Assembly (NCBI GenBank): GCA_020025275.1
Contig: JAHHSI010000016.1
Location: forward strand, 1-48,951
Reading direction: 5' to 3'
DNA: 48,951 nt
Origin: Oscillospiraceae bacterium
Lineage (GTDB): Bacteria > Bacillota > Clostridia > Oscillospirales > Oscillospiraceae
Positions 31,409 through 40,096 of the stretch are shown here, in pieces; position 1 is the stretch's first letter; each line of letters begins with the position of its first letter. The notes under the pieces were generated by a model, which did no database searches, had not been told where the DNA came from, and worked only from the letters and a program-made list of their open reading frames with translations. A program made the position numbers and the translations under genes.

Positions 31409-32398
31409 TCACGGCAAGCAGGCATCCAGCATCCGGCACAGATTCCGGGCGTAGAAGGCGAACCCTTCATCGTTGGGATGGAGATACCCGTCGGCCAGGA
31501 GTGCCGGATCGTGGGGGACCAGCGCATAGTCATCCAGTACGGTGATCCCCTCGGCACGGGCCCATTGAGCCAGCAGCTGCCGGCACTCCATAAAGTCACC
31601 GGCATTGGGGAAAACCTCTTCCAAATCCGTACGCCAGATGGGCAGGATCTGAAATGTGGGGACGCCGGGATAGAGGTCTGCCATTTTGTGGAAAAAGGCT
31701 TTGGCGTCCTGGGCAAAGGCAGAGGCATCTTTCATCTGCCAGTCGTTGGTGCCGTAGGCGATCAGGATGAAGTCCGGGTTCTCCGGCGTGATCCGCTCGA
31801 TCACCTCCGGATAAAAGCAGGCCGCCCCGATGGCTTGGTTGAAGATCTCGGCATCGTAATACCGAGACAGACGGGCGGCGTAGGTCTGGGAGGGGAAGCG
31901 AGCGTCATATCCCTGCGTGATACTGTCCCCGTGGAGCAGGATGCGGCGCTGGGGCGGGCAAAACCGGACATGGGCCCCATCGCTCAGGGAGAGGGACGCC
32001 AGCGCAAACGAGGCCAGCGTGGGAAAATAAATCTGCACACGATTTTCCCCCTCCGGCAGGGTGACCTGCCATGTGGCAGAGGTGGGAGAAGAGGCGTCCG
32101 GCGTGCCGCAGTGGAGCAGCAGGGCATCGTTGCAGTAGACGTCAAAATAGCCGAACAGCCGATCGGAGGTGCAGACCATGTCTGCGTAGGAAAATTGCAG
32201 CAGATCAGCATCCGTATGGAAGTCCAGCCGTGCCCCGGCAGCGGTGGTACACTTAATGCCAAGGCGCTCTGACCGGCGATAGAAGGCCTCTGTCTGGGTG
32301 GGGGTAAAGCGGTCAAAGCGATACCCCTCCGGTGTTGACCGGACAGCCAGCACGCCGCGTGCTGCGGCACGCAGCTGCAAATCGGTGAACGCCTGCAT
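31409..32398 (-). CDS. SGNH/GDSL family hydrolase with N-terminal domain
   Basis: Hydrolase of 329 aa. Residues about 1-165 look like a beta-sandwich accessory domain; residues 170-329 are SGNH: block I LLHGDSITQGYDA (nucleophile Ser), block III AYGTNDWQM, and block V DGYLHPNDEGF (catalytic Asp and His). Such enzymes deacylate sugars or lipids. No signal peptide is seen, so action is probably cytoplasmic. Its ATG overlaps the stop of the upstream oxidase gene by one base (TGATG), with no good ribosome binding site, so it relies on translational coupling. A longer frame starts 18 codons upstream inside the oxidase gene and is less likely. Confidence 0.85.
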   Translation of the reverse strand: MQAFTDLQLRAAARGVLAVRSTPEGYRFDRFTPTQTEAFYRRSERLGIKCTTAAGARLDFHTDADLLQFSYADMVCTSDRLFGYFDVYCNDALLLHCGTPDASSPTSATWQVTLPEGENRVQIYFPTLASFALASLSLSDGAHVRFCPPQRRILLHGDSITQGYDARFPSQTYAARLSRYYDAEIFNQAIGAACFYPEVIERITPENPDFILIAYGTNDWQMKDASAFAQDAKAFFHKMADLYPGVPTFQILPIWRTDLEEVFPNAGDFMECRQLLAQWARAEGITVLDDYALVPHDPALLADGYLHPNDEGFAFYARNLCRMLDACLP

Positions 32399-33417
32399 CA
32401 ATAACCAAAGAGCATATCGCGGCGGATTTCCCTGAGGGAATGTGCGCCGCACATGGCCATCGTGTCCTTCAGCTCCGCAATGAGCTTGTTGGTATAGACG
32501 CTGACGCCCTCGGCACCGCCGCCATAGACCATGGTCACATACGGCCGGCCGATCAGGACGCCGTCAGCGCCCAACGCCAGTGCCTTGAACACATCCATGC
32601 CGGTGCGGATGCCGCCGTCCACAAGGATCATCATCTTGCCGCCCACGGCATCGGCGATGGACGCAAGGACCTCGGCCGTCGCCGGACATTGATCCAGTAC
32701 CCGACCGCCGTGATTGGAGACAACAATGCCGCTGGCGCCGGCCTCCAGTGCCTTCTCGGCCCCCCGGACCGTCATGATCCCCTTGAGCAGGAACGGCTTT
32801 TCAGCGTACTGGGAAATGGCGCGCAGCTCCTCCACGGTCTTGCTGCCGGCGGGAGGGGTGAGATTCTTCAAAAAGGGCAGACCGGCGGCGTCAATATCCA
32901 TGGCAATGGCCAGAGGATTCGCGGCCTTGACCATGTCCATCTTGGCCTTGACAGTGTCGGCATCCCAAGGCTTTACCGTGGGGATGCCGCAGCCCTTGGC
33001 GTTGTGGATGGCGCTGACGGCACCCTCCATGACCGCCGGATTGGTCCCGTCACCGGTAAAGGCGGCGATGCCGGCGGCAGCGCAGGAGGAGACCAGCAGA
33101 TCATTATAGGCCATATCGTCGTATTTTTCGCCGTAGTGGAGCTTCATAGCGCCCACGGGAGCGGCGAAAATGGGGGCGGCCATCGTGGCACCGAAGAAGT
33201 CGAACGAGGTGTCGACGGGCTTGTTTTCACAGATGGTGTCCAGATTTACACACAGCTCCTGCCACTTCTGGTAATTGCGGATAAAGCCGGTGCCGATCCC
33301 CTTGGCGCCGGGGCCGGGCATCGTATTTTTACATGCAATGCCGTTGCACACGGGACAGGCTTTACAATAGGGACCCACGCAGGTACGGGCCTGCTGCAGA
33401 ATTTCCTGATAGTCCAT
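32398..33417 (-). CDS. FMN-dependent alpha-hydroxy-acid oxidizing protein
   Basis: TIM-barrel flavoprotein of 339 aa in the lactate/glycolate oxidase-dehydrogenase family. MAAPIFAAPVGAMKLHY, LKGIMTVRGAEKALEAGA and VVSNHGGRVLDQCPAT (catalytic His and substrate Arg) are diagnostic, and VDGGIRTGMDVFKALALGAD binds FMN phosphate. An N-terminal Cys cluster (Cys13, 18, 21, 24, 29) precedes the barrel and may bind a metal or Fe-S cluster. ATG 33417 has AAAGGA upstream and a promoter; the frame extends 76 codons further in A/T-rich DNA without support. Substrate unknown; in an anaerobe the acceptor is probably not oxygen (inference). Confidence 0.9.
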   Translation of the reverse strand: MDYQEILQQARTCVGPYCKACPVCNGIACKNTMPGPGAKGIGTGFIRNYQKWQELCVNLDTICENKPVDTSFDFFGATMAAPIFAAPVGAMKLHYGEKYDDMAYNDLLVSSCAAAGIAAFTGDGTNPAVMEGAVSAIHNAKGCGIPTVKPWDADTVKAKMDMVKAANPLAIAMDIDAAGLPFLKNLTPPAGSKTVEELRAISQYAEKPFLLKGIMTVRGAEKALEAGASGIVVSNHGGRVLDQCPATAEVLASIADAVGGKMMILVDGGIRTGMDVFKALALGADGVLIGRPYVTMVYGGGAEGVSVYTNKLIAELKDTMAMCGAHSLREIRRDMLFGY

Positions 33418-33462
33418 GGATAGTTCCTTTCTGATCATTATGTTTAATGCGAATATACAATT

Positions 33463-33491
33463 ATTGTACCGCCTTGGATGGGGCTTTTCAA
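33463..33491 (-). promoter_or_regulatory. Promoter of the oxidase-SGNH operon
   Basis: Minus strand TTGAAA (33491-33486), 17-bp spacer, TACAAT (33468-33463). Confidence 0.68.
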
Positions 33492-33499
33492 CTGTTTCC

Positions 33500-33839
33500 G
33501 GCAGGGACTGCCGCATTTGTGCAGGGTGTACAAAAAGCTGTGATAAAAAAATGGAAACAGTTGGCGTGAATAAAAATGCTAAATTGCGAATAATTTTACG
33601 AAAAATCTCTGCTATTTTCAGAATTGTTGAAAAAGTAACGAACAAAAAAATTTTTTTGTTCCCAAGGGATGTTGTTTTTATGGGAGTATGTTAAAAAGAT
33701 AACGATTATAAAAAGGGGAAACAGGTGAAAATCGCAAAATTTTTCGGAGAAATAGGAGTAAATTACGGGAAAAGGTTGTGGGCGATATGACGAAAAAAGA
33801 AAGACAAAAATTTTGATTGACTAAAAAACTTTTGATAAT
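33500..33839. other. A/T-rich divergent intergenic region
   Basis: Separates the minus-strand oxidase operon from hppA. No gene found. It is markedly A/T-rich compared with surrounding coding DNA and contains a 22-bp palindrome at 33640-33661. Confidence 0.6.
33640..33661. repeat. 22-bp palindrome, A7T7 core
   Basis: GAAC, then seven A and seven T, then GTTC: a perfect palindrome. It is probably an operator or a bent A-tract; the T run is inside the arms, so it is an unlikely terminator. Confidence 0.6.
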
Positions 33840-33869
33840 TTGACGCAGGAGCGTGGTAGACACTATAAT
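33840..33869 (+). promoter_or_regulatory. Promoter of hppA
   Basis: TTGACG (33840-33845), 18-bp spacer, TATAAT (33864-33869), 57 bp before the start. Confidence 0.75.
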
Positions 33870-33925
33870 AGAGGCGGAACAAGAAAACCCTGCTTGAGTG
33901 GGGGAAAAGAAAAAGAGGAAACATT

Positions 33926-36010
33926 ATGGAAAAGTATTTGCTGATTGCCGCCTTTGTGGGCGCGCTGATCGCACTGGCTTTCGTGCTGGTGACGTATCGG
34001 CGTGTGATGTCCTTCGATGAAGGAACACCCCTGATGCAGAAGATCTCCGGCTCCATCCGTGAGGGAGCCAACGCCTATTTGAAGCGCCAGTATACGGTGG
34101 TAGGCGTCTTTTTTGTTTGCATGATCGTTATTTTGTGCGTCATGTCTGCCTGCGGGCTGATGACATGGTTCGTGCCCTTTGCCTTCGTGGGCGGCGGTGT
34201 TTTTTCCGCGCTCAGCGGCTACGTGGGCATGAAGATCGCCACAGCGGCCAACTGCCGTACGGCCAACGCCTGCAGCGAGGGGCTCAATCGTGGTCTGCGC
34301 GTGGCCTTCTCCGCCGGCTCTGTGATGGGCTTTACGGTGGTCGGATTGGGTTTGCTGCATATCTCCGGCTGGTTTTTGTTGCTGCGCTATGGCTTCCGTC
34401 TGGAAATGCCGGATGTTACCAGCGTACTGCTGACGTCCGGTATGGGCGCTTCGGCAATGGCACTGTTTGCCCGTGTAGGCGGCGGTGTGTACACCAAGGC
34501 AGCTGACGTGGGTGCGGATCTGGTGGGTAAGGTAGAGGCCGGCATCCCTGAGGATGACCCCCGCAACCCCGCCGTCATCGCCGATAACGTGGGCGACAAC
34601 GTGGGCGACGTGGCCGGCATGGGCGCCGACCTCTATGAGTCCTACATCGGCTCCGTCATTTCCGCATCCGCGCTGGGGGTGGCTGCTTTCAGCGGCAGCT
34701 TTGAGGCCGTGGTATTGCCTCTGGTGATCGCTGCACTGGGCATTGTCTGTTCCATTATTGGTACCTTCATGGTCAAGACCCGTGAGGATGCCGATCAGCG
34801 CGCACTGCTGGGGGCGCTGAGCCGTGGCACCAACTGCAGCGCTGTTTTGATCGCAGTGCTGTCCCTACCGCTGGTATACTGGCTGCTGGGCAAGGAGAAT
34901 CTGGGTATGTATGGTGCCATCCTGGCCGGTCTTGTGGGCGGTGTACTGATCGGTAAGATCACGGAGTACTACACCTCGGATACGTACAAGCCCACCCAGA
35001 ATCTGGCAGCACAGTCGGAGACCGGTGCGGCCACCATTATCATCGGCGGCTTGGGTCTGGGGATGATGTCCACCGCAATTCCCATTGTAATCGTTGCCAT
35101 CTGCATCCTGCTGGCCTATTTCCTGTCCGGCGGCGCCGTATCTGCCGGTATGGGCCTTTACGGTATTGCTCTGGCGGCGGTGGGTATGCTGAGCACGCTG
35201 GGCATCACGCTGGCCACCGATGCCTATGGACCTGTGGCTGACAATGCCGGCGGTATCGCAGAGATGGCCGGGCTGGATCCTGAGGTTCGTCAGCGCACGG
35301 ATGCTCTGGACTCTCTGGGCAACACCACGGCCGCTACCGGTAAGGGTTTTGCCATCGGTTCGGCAGCCCTGACGGCGCTGGCGCTGATGGCCTCCTACAT
35401 TGAAAAAGTGAAGGAAATGGGCGCTACGGTGGATTTTGCCGATTTCAGCGTGATGAACCCGCTGGTACTGGTGGGCCTGTTCATTGGTGCCTGCCTGCCC
35501 TTCCTTTTTGCGGCAATGACCATGAATTCCGTGGGCCGTGCTGCACAGAGTGTTGTCAAGGAAGTGCGCCGCCAGTTCCATGAGATCACCGGTCTGATGG
35601 AGGGCAAGGCCGAGGCCGACTATGCCCGCTGCGTCGATCTGTGCACCAAGGCCAGTCTCCACGAGATGATCATGCCCACGGTGATTGCCCTGGTGTGCCC
35701 CGTGGTCGTGGGTCTGGTACTGGGTTATCAGGGTGTCGTCGGGATGCTGGCCGGTGCGACCGCTGCCGGCTTCCTGCTGGCCATCTTCATGTCCAACTCC
35801 GGCGGCGCTTGGGATAACGCCAAGAAGTACATCGAGTCCGGCCACTTCGGCGGCAAGGGCAGCGAGTGCCACAAGGCGGGTGTCGTAGGCGATACGGTAG
35901 GCGATCCGTTCAAGGATACCTCCGGCCCGGCCATCAATATCCTCATCAAGCTTTTGAGCATGGTGTCGATCGTGTTTGCCGGTCTGGTGGTCAGCTGCCA
36001 CCTGCTGTAA
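33926..36010 (+). CDS. hppA: Ion-translocating membrane pyrophosphatase, K+-stimulated type
   Basis: Membrane pyrophosphatase (694 aa, about 16 hydrophobic segments) that couples PPi hydrolysis to H+ or Na+ pumping across the membrane. The active-site motif DNVGDNVGDVAGMGADLYES is intact, as is a second loop with DTVGDPFKDTSGPAIN near the C-terminus. In the SLGNTTAATGKGFAIGS loop the residue after GNTT is Ala rather than Lys, which in this family marks K+ dependence. Whether Na+ or H+ is pumped is not resolved. AGAGGAAA precedes the ATG. Monocistronic, with promoter and terminator. Confidence 0.96.
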   Translation: MEKYLLIAAFVGALIALAFVLVTYRRVMSFDEGTPLMQKISGSIREGANAYLKRQYTVVGVFFVCMIVILCVMSACGLMTWFVPFAFVGGGVFSALSGYVGMKIATAANCRTANACSEGLNRGLRVAFSAGSVMGFTVVGLGLLHISGWFLLLRYGFRLEMPDVTSVLLTSGMGASAMALFARVGGGVYTKAADVGADLVGKVEAGIPEDDPRNPAVIADNVGDNVGDVAGMGADLYESYIGSVISASALGVAAFSGSFEAVVLPLVIAALGIVCSIIGTFMVKTREDADQRALLGALSRGTNCSAVLIAVLSLPLVYWLLGKENLGMYGAILAGLVGGVLIGKITEYYTSDTYKPTQNLAAQSETGAATIIIGGLGLGMMSTAIPIVIVAICILLAYFLSGGAVSAGMGLYGIALAAVGMLSTLGITLATDAYGPVADNAGGIAEMAGLDPEVRQRTDALDSLGNTTAATGKGFAIGSAALTALALMASYIEKVKEMGATVDFADFSVMNPLVLVGLFIGACLPFLFAAMTMNSVGRAAQSVVKEVRRQFHEITGLMEGKAEADYARCVDLCTKASLHEMIMPTVIALVCPVVVGLVLGYQGVVGMLAGATAAGFLLAIFMSNSGGAWDNAKKYIESGHFGGKGSECHKAGVVGDTVGDPFKDTSGPAINILIKLLSMVSIVFAGLVVSCHLL

Positions 36011-36018
36011 ATGTGAAA

Positions 36019-36052
36019 AAAGGACCGCTTCCTTTGGGAAGCGGTCTTTTTT
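36019..36052 (+). terminator. Terminator of hppA
   Basis: GACCGCTTCC (36023-36032) and GGAAGCGGTC (36037-36046) with loop TTTG, followed by seven T. Confidence 0.95.
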
Positions 36053-36056
36053 TGCC

Positions 36057-37025
36057 TTATTCATATTGTGCCATGACCTCACGGCACCAGTCGGTAAAAT
36101 GCGCCACGGCGCTTTGCGGGGAGAGGATCCGCAGTTTGCTGCCGAACTGGAATACCCAGCCGAAGAAGGTGGGGCCGACCTCCACCTCTGCCGTCAAATG
36201 GATGGTCCCGTCCTCTGCGGTGTACATATGGGCGTCGCTGCCGAAGCGGTCCACGGCGGCGTTGATGAGGGAGGGATCCAACTGCAGCTGTACCGTGGCG
36301 GCATCGCCGTTGAACATATTAAAAATGGTTTTGGTGTATTCACCTAAATCAAAGCCCTGCGGGAGGGGATCGCGGGGGGTATCCAGTACGGTCAGGTTGC
36401 TGATACGGTCCACACGATAGTGGCGGTAGTCCTGAAGCTGGGCGCTGTAGGCCACCAGATAGTAGTAGCGCTCCACGCACAGGGCCACGGGATTGGTCAC
36501 ATAAACCTGACCGTCCTTGCGGTAACTGCGCTCCCCGTCAATGGTCCAGTCGAAGTACTGAAAGGAGATCTTGCGGTTTTCGTTGATGGCCTCGTTGATC
36601 CCATCCACCGTGTAGTAGAGGGTCTCGTTGTCGGTGCGGACCCGATTCATGACATAGACCTGCCGCCGCAGCTGCTGGGCCCCGTAATGGCTGGTCAGCT
36701 GCTCCAACTTGCCGATCAGGTCCATACTCTTGCGCTTGGTGAGAAAGGGGGAGGCCTGCACCACATCGATCAGCAATTTCAGTTCCGGCAGCTGGAAATC
36801 ACGCACACCCAGATAGTAGCCGAAGTGTTTGCTTTTCTCTTTTTGAATATCCATGCCGTACAGCTCCAGCAAGTGGAGATCGTCATAGAGACTCTTGCGC
36901 TCGGCTGTGATGCCGCAGGCAGACAGGTGGGCGATCATATCCTGTATGGTCTTGGGGTGCTGTTCATCGGTCTGCTCCTCCAGATAGTGAGCCAGATACA
37001 GAAGCTTCAACTTTTTGTTGGCCAT
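36057..37025 (-). CDS. WYL-domain transcriptional regulator
   Basis: Predicted DNA-binding regulator of 322 aa. The N-terminus has a winged-helix-like region (ERKSLYDDLHLLELYGMDI is the usual recognition-helix stretch), followed by a WYL-type domain with ISFQYFDW near residue 155 and a VTNPVALCVERYYYLVAYSAQLQDYRHYRVDRI stretch that is strongly diagnostic, then a C-terminal extension (WCX). WYL domains sense nucleic acids or small ligands in several families. GGGAGG lies before the ATG. It is downstream of the duplicated-domain lipoprotein on the same strand, with a 67-bp gap. Targets unknown. Confidence 0.9.
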   Translation of the reverse strand: MANKKLKLLYLAHYLEEQTDEQHPKTIQDMIAHLSACGITAERKSLYDDLHLLELYGMDIQKEKSKHFGYYLGVRDFQLPELKLLIDVVQASPFLTKRKSMDLIGKLEQLTSHYGAQQLRRQVYVMNRVRTDNETLYYTVDGINEAINENRKISFQYFDWTIDGERSYRKDGQVYVTNPVALCVERYYYLVAYSAQLQDYRHYRVDRISNLTVLDTPRDPLPQGFDLGEYTKTIFNMFNGDAATVQLQLDPSLINAAVDRFGSDAHMYTAEDGTIHLTAEVEVGPTFFGWVFQFGSKLRILSPQSAVAHFTDWCREVMAQYE

Positions 37026-37092
37026 CGAAGATACCTCCCTTTTTCTGTTTACTCATAGTATAGCAGAAAAAGAGACGGGAGGGAAGTTCCGT

Positions 37093-38097
37093 TTAGTCAT
37101 CCGTGAGCTGCTGCCACGCCTTTTGGGTCAGCAGACGCAGACGGTCTATGGCCAGAGCGGCGTTCTTGTCGGCGGCCGGAGAGGGATGCGGCGAAAGATG
37201 GGAGACCTGCCGCGCCGTGAGACCGATGGTGGTCTCGGCAAAGGCGTTGGCCTCCTGATACCAGTGCTGCCCAGAGGGACCCTGCTGGCGCAGGCCATAG
37301 ACATCCACCGGATGGGCCTTGTTCGTCGGCGGGAGAGGTGTGCGCGTACACACAATGCCCTCTGGCGTGAAGGGAAGGGTGGTTTCCACGCCGTCATAGC
37401 GGCAGGCGGTGATCTTTTCGCCGCGGAAGGTGATGGCACCCATCAGAGCACTGCAGCAGGCAGAGCCGTTTTCACCGGCGTCGCTGTCGGCGCTGCGGCT
37501 GGCGTCAATACAGGCGTCGGAGGCGAGCGCCAGCCGATCCCCCTCCTGCGTGCCTAAGGGGGCGGCTCCCTGCACGGCGGCGCAGATGGCCTGCAAAAAT
37601 CCGTCCGTGTCCACGGTCACGGAGGCGGCCACATCCCCGGATTGCAGCTCGTCGGCCCGCTTTCCCACGGCATAGGCGGCAAAGGACGCCGCCTGCTGGT
37701 TCCACTCCTTGCCCATAGGAGAGGCCTTGTGCATACCGTAGGCCTCTCCCAGTTCATTCTTGCTGTGGAAGGAGAGATCCTCCGGCATTTGAAGGGCACC
37801 CGTTGCGTCAAAGGGGATGAGGGCAGTGATGCCGTCGAGGACACACTGGTGGATGATCCCGCTCTCGTCCACGGTGACGGCGGCCATGGTGATGTCGGTG
37901 CGGGCCACGCCGGGGAAGTCCGGGGTGGCGTTTTGACTTTTACTGACGGTGGTGGCCGTAGCCAGCCCCAGACGCAGGAGCTGCGGGGGAGACTCCACCG
38001 TAACGGCGGTGTCAGCCGAGGCGGATCGAGCAGGGGGACGGCTGCATCCGGTGAGCAGCAGGCACAGACAGAGAACAATCCATACGTTCTTTCGCAT
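37093..38097 (-). CDS. Putative lipoprotein with two related domains
   Basis: Exported protein of 334 aa: signal ending LLLTGC (Cys18) with a short Ala/Ser linker, then two related blocks of about 100 residues. Block one (about 65-160) has GVARTDITMAAVTVDESG, LGEAYGMHKASPMGKEWNQQA and YAVGKRADEL; block two (about 220-320) has ALMGAITFRGEKITACRYDG, YGLRQQGPSGQHWYQEANAF and TTIGLTARQV. The shared pattern YG...G..W..EA..F....G.. marks an internal duplication. I do not recognise a named family. GGAGG lies before ATG 38097. The WYL regulator follows on the same strand. No clear promoter found. Confidence 0.75.
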   Translation of the reverse strand: MRKNVWIVLCLCLLLTGCSRPPARSASADTAVTVESPPQLLRLGLATATTVSKSQNATPDFPGVARTDITMAAVTVDESGIIHQCVLDGITALIPFDATGALQMPEDLSFHSKNELGEAYGMHKASPMGKEWNQQAASFAAYAVGKRADELQSGDVAASVTVDTDGFLQAICAAVQGAAPLGTQEGDRLALASDACIDASRSADSDAGENGSACCSALMGAITFRGEKITACRYDGVETTLPFTPEGIVCTRTPLPPTNKAHPVDVYGLRQQGPSGQHWYQEANAFAETTIGLTARQVSHLSPHPSPAADKNAALAIDRLRLLTQKAWQQLTDD

Positions 38098-38267
38098 TGA
38101 TGTATACCTCCTACGATGGTTCCTTCTGGAAGTATGCCCGGAGAACGGAAATCTAAACCGAAAGGAAAGGTGCGGATTTGGAGAGAAAAGTGGGCTTGGA
38201 CACCGGTAAATGGGGCAGAATTTACACCGGGGACACAATTTAGAAGGCTTTGCAGGCGGGGCGGCGG

Positions 38268-38297
38268 TTGACGAAGAGGGGCATTTTATTGTATAAT
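38268..38297 (+). promoter_or_regulatory. Promoter of the methyltransferase-ecf-truA-clp unit
   Basis: TTGACG (38268-38273), 18-bp spacer, TATAAT (38292-38297). The start of transcription near 38304 gives a short leader to ATG 38339. Confidence 0.82.
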
Positions 38298-38338
38298 ACA
38301 GTGATTTACTATGCAGAAAGTATGTGGAGGGACACCTT

Positions 38339-39202
38339 ATGTGGATTGCGGATGGCTGGAAAGAATATGAGCTGTTGGACTGCGGCAGCGGAGAAAAATT
38401 GGAGCGCTGGGGACAGCAGATCTTGGTGCGGCCGGATCCGCAGGCCATCTGGGAATCGGAGCGCACCCACAAGGGATGGCGCAGTGCCAATGCCCGGTAC
38501 AGCCGCAGCCATACCGGCGGCGGCCACTGGGACAAGAAAAAGCTGCCGGAGAGCTGGCCGATCCACTACAAGGACCTGACCTTTCAGGTCAAGCCCATGA
38601 ACTTCAAGCATACGGGCCTTTTCCCGGAGCAGGCGGCCAACTGGGACTTTGCCATGGAGAAGATCCGCAGTGCAGGGCGCCCCATCCGGGTGCTGAATCT
38701 CTTTGCCTATACCGGCGGGGCCACGGTGGCCTGCGCTGCGGCGGGGGCCAGTGTGTGCCATGTGGATGCGGCCAAGGGAATGGTGAACTGGGCCAAGGAG
38801 AATGCCCGTGGGTCCGGACTGGGCGATGCGCCCATCCGCTGGATCGTGGACGACTGTGCCAAATTCGTGGAGCGGGAGATCCGGCGGGGCAAGACCTACG
38901 ACGCCATCATCATGGACCCGCCCTCCTACGGACGAGGGCCCGGCGGCGAGGTGTGGAAACTGGAGGAAAACCTCTTCCCCTTTGTCAAGCTGTGCGCACA
39001 GGTGCTCTCGGACAAGCCGCTTTTTGTGATTCTCAACTCCTATACCACGGGACTGGCCCCCTCGGTGCTGGGCTATATCCTGCAAATGCTGGTGGGGAAG
39101 CGATACGGCGGAAAGGTGACATGGGACGAACTGGGCCTTCCGTGTACGGAGTCCGGCATGGCGCTGCCCTGCGGCGCTACCGGCCGTTGGTTTTCGGAGT
39201 AA
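38339..39202 (+). CDS. Class I SAM-dependent methyltransferase, RlmI/K-like
   Basis: Methyltransferase of 287 aa. Motif I is VLNLFAYTGGATVACAAAGA, the second acidic residue follows in CHVDAAKGMVNWAKENA, and motif IV reads MDPPSYGRGPGG, a DPPSY signature of rRNA m5C or m2G enzymes of the RlmI/RlmK type. The N-terminal ~110 residues, with TGGGHWDKKKLPESWPIHY and KHTGLFPEQAANW, are common to a Firmicutes subgroup. Target RNA not established. ATG 38339 has GGAGGG about 7 nt upstream; the GTG five codons earlier lies in that site. First gene of a probable long operon; only 38 bp separate it from ecfA1. Confidence 0.85.
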   Translation: MWIADGWKEYELLDCGSGEKLERWGQQILVRPDPQAIWESERTHKGWRSANARYSRSHTGGGHWDKKKLPESWPIHYKDLTFQVKPMNFKHTGLFPEQAANWDFAMEKIRSAGRPIRVLNLFAYTGGATVACAAAGASVCHVDAAKGMVNWAKENARGSGLGDAPIRWIVDDCAKFVEREIRRGKTYDAIIMDPPSYGRGPGGEVWKLEENLFPFVKLCAQVLSDKPLFVILNSYTTGLAPSVLGYILQMLVGKRYGGKVTWDELGLPCTESGMALPCGATGRWFSE

Positions 39203-39240
39203 GACCCGTTGAAAGAGAAAGTGTAAGGAACATGGCAAGC

Positions 39241-40092
39241 ATGATTGAAACAAAAAATCTGACATTCTACTATCCGGCGGAGGAGGGGCGCAAGGCCACG
39301 GCGGCTCTGCGGGATGTGACGCTGTCCATCGAAGAGGGGAGCTTCACCGTAGTCCTGGGGCACAACGGCTCCGGAAAGTCCACGCTGGCAAAGCATATGA
39401 ATGCCGTGCTGCTGCCCTCCGGCGGGAAAGTATATGTGGCGGGAATGGATACGGTGGATGAATCACTGCTGCTGGAGATCCGCCGCCGCATCGGCATGGT
39501 CTTCCAAAACCCGGACAACCAAATCGTGGCCAACGTGGTGGAGGAAGATGTGGCCTTTGCGCCGGAAAATCTGGGCGTTCCCACACGGGAGATCCGCCGC
39601 CGTGTGGACGAGGCGCTGGCCGCCGTAGGGATGTCGGAGTTTACCCGGCACGCCCCCCATCTGCTCTCCGGCGGACAGAAGCAGCGGGTGGCCATCGCCG
39701 GTGTGATCGCCATGGAGCCGGAGTGCATCGTTCTGGACGAGGCGACGGCCATGCTGGACCCGGTGGGGCGGCGGGAGGTCCTGGAGACGGTCCGCCGGCT
39801 CAACCGTGAGCGGGGCATTACCGTGGTGCTGATCACCCATCATATGGACGAGGCGGCACAGGCCGACCGGCTGATCGTGATGAACGGCGGCAAGGTGGCG
39901 ATGGACGGCGCGCCCCGGGACATCTTCTGCCGCGTGGAGGAAATGCGCGCCCTCGGGTTGGACGTTCCCCACACTGTAGAGCTGCTGTATGAGCTGAAGC
40001 AGGCGGGGATGGACCTGGATCTGCGGGCTATTTCCGTGGAGGAATGTGCCGATGCAATCTGCCGGCAATTTGGCATAGAGGCGAAGGAGTAA
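39241..40092 (+). CDS. ecfA1: ECF transporter ATPase EcfA1 (second module)
   Basis: ATPase of 283 aa. Walker A GHNGSGKST, Q-loop MVFQNPDNQI, signature LSGGQKQR and Walker B IVLDEATAMLD are intact, and the switch His follows in LITHHMDEA. Two ATG codons, 39232 and 39241, are in frame; AAGGA at 39225-39229 is only 2 nt from the first and 11 nt from the second, so 39241 is chosen. This module has no adjacent S component and neighbours truA, the usual Firmicutes housekeeping arrangement, so it probably serves several S components elsewhere. Confidence 0.93.
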   Translation: MIETKNLTFYYPAEEGRKATAALRDVTLSIEEGSFTVVLGHNGSGKSTLAKHMNAVLLPSGGKVYVAGMDTVDESLLLEIRRRIGMVFQNPDNQIVANVVEEDVAFAPENLGVPTREIRRRVDEALAAVGMSEFTRHAPHLLSGGQKQRVAIAGVIAMEPECIVLDEATAMLDPVGRREVLETVRRLNRERGITVVLITHHMDEAAQADRLIVMNGGKVAMDGAPRDIFCRVEEMRALGLDVPHTVELLYELKQAGMDLDLRAISVEECADAICRQFGIEAKE

Positions 40093-40096
40093 CACA

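Noticed and set aside
38476..39240. Apparent N-terminal extension of ecfA1 giving a 538-aa product.
   Set aside because: The extra part is the methyltransferase gene read in another frame; the true start is next to an AAGGA site.
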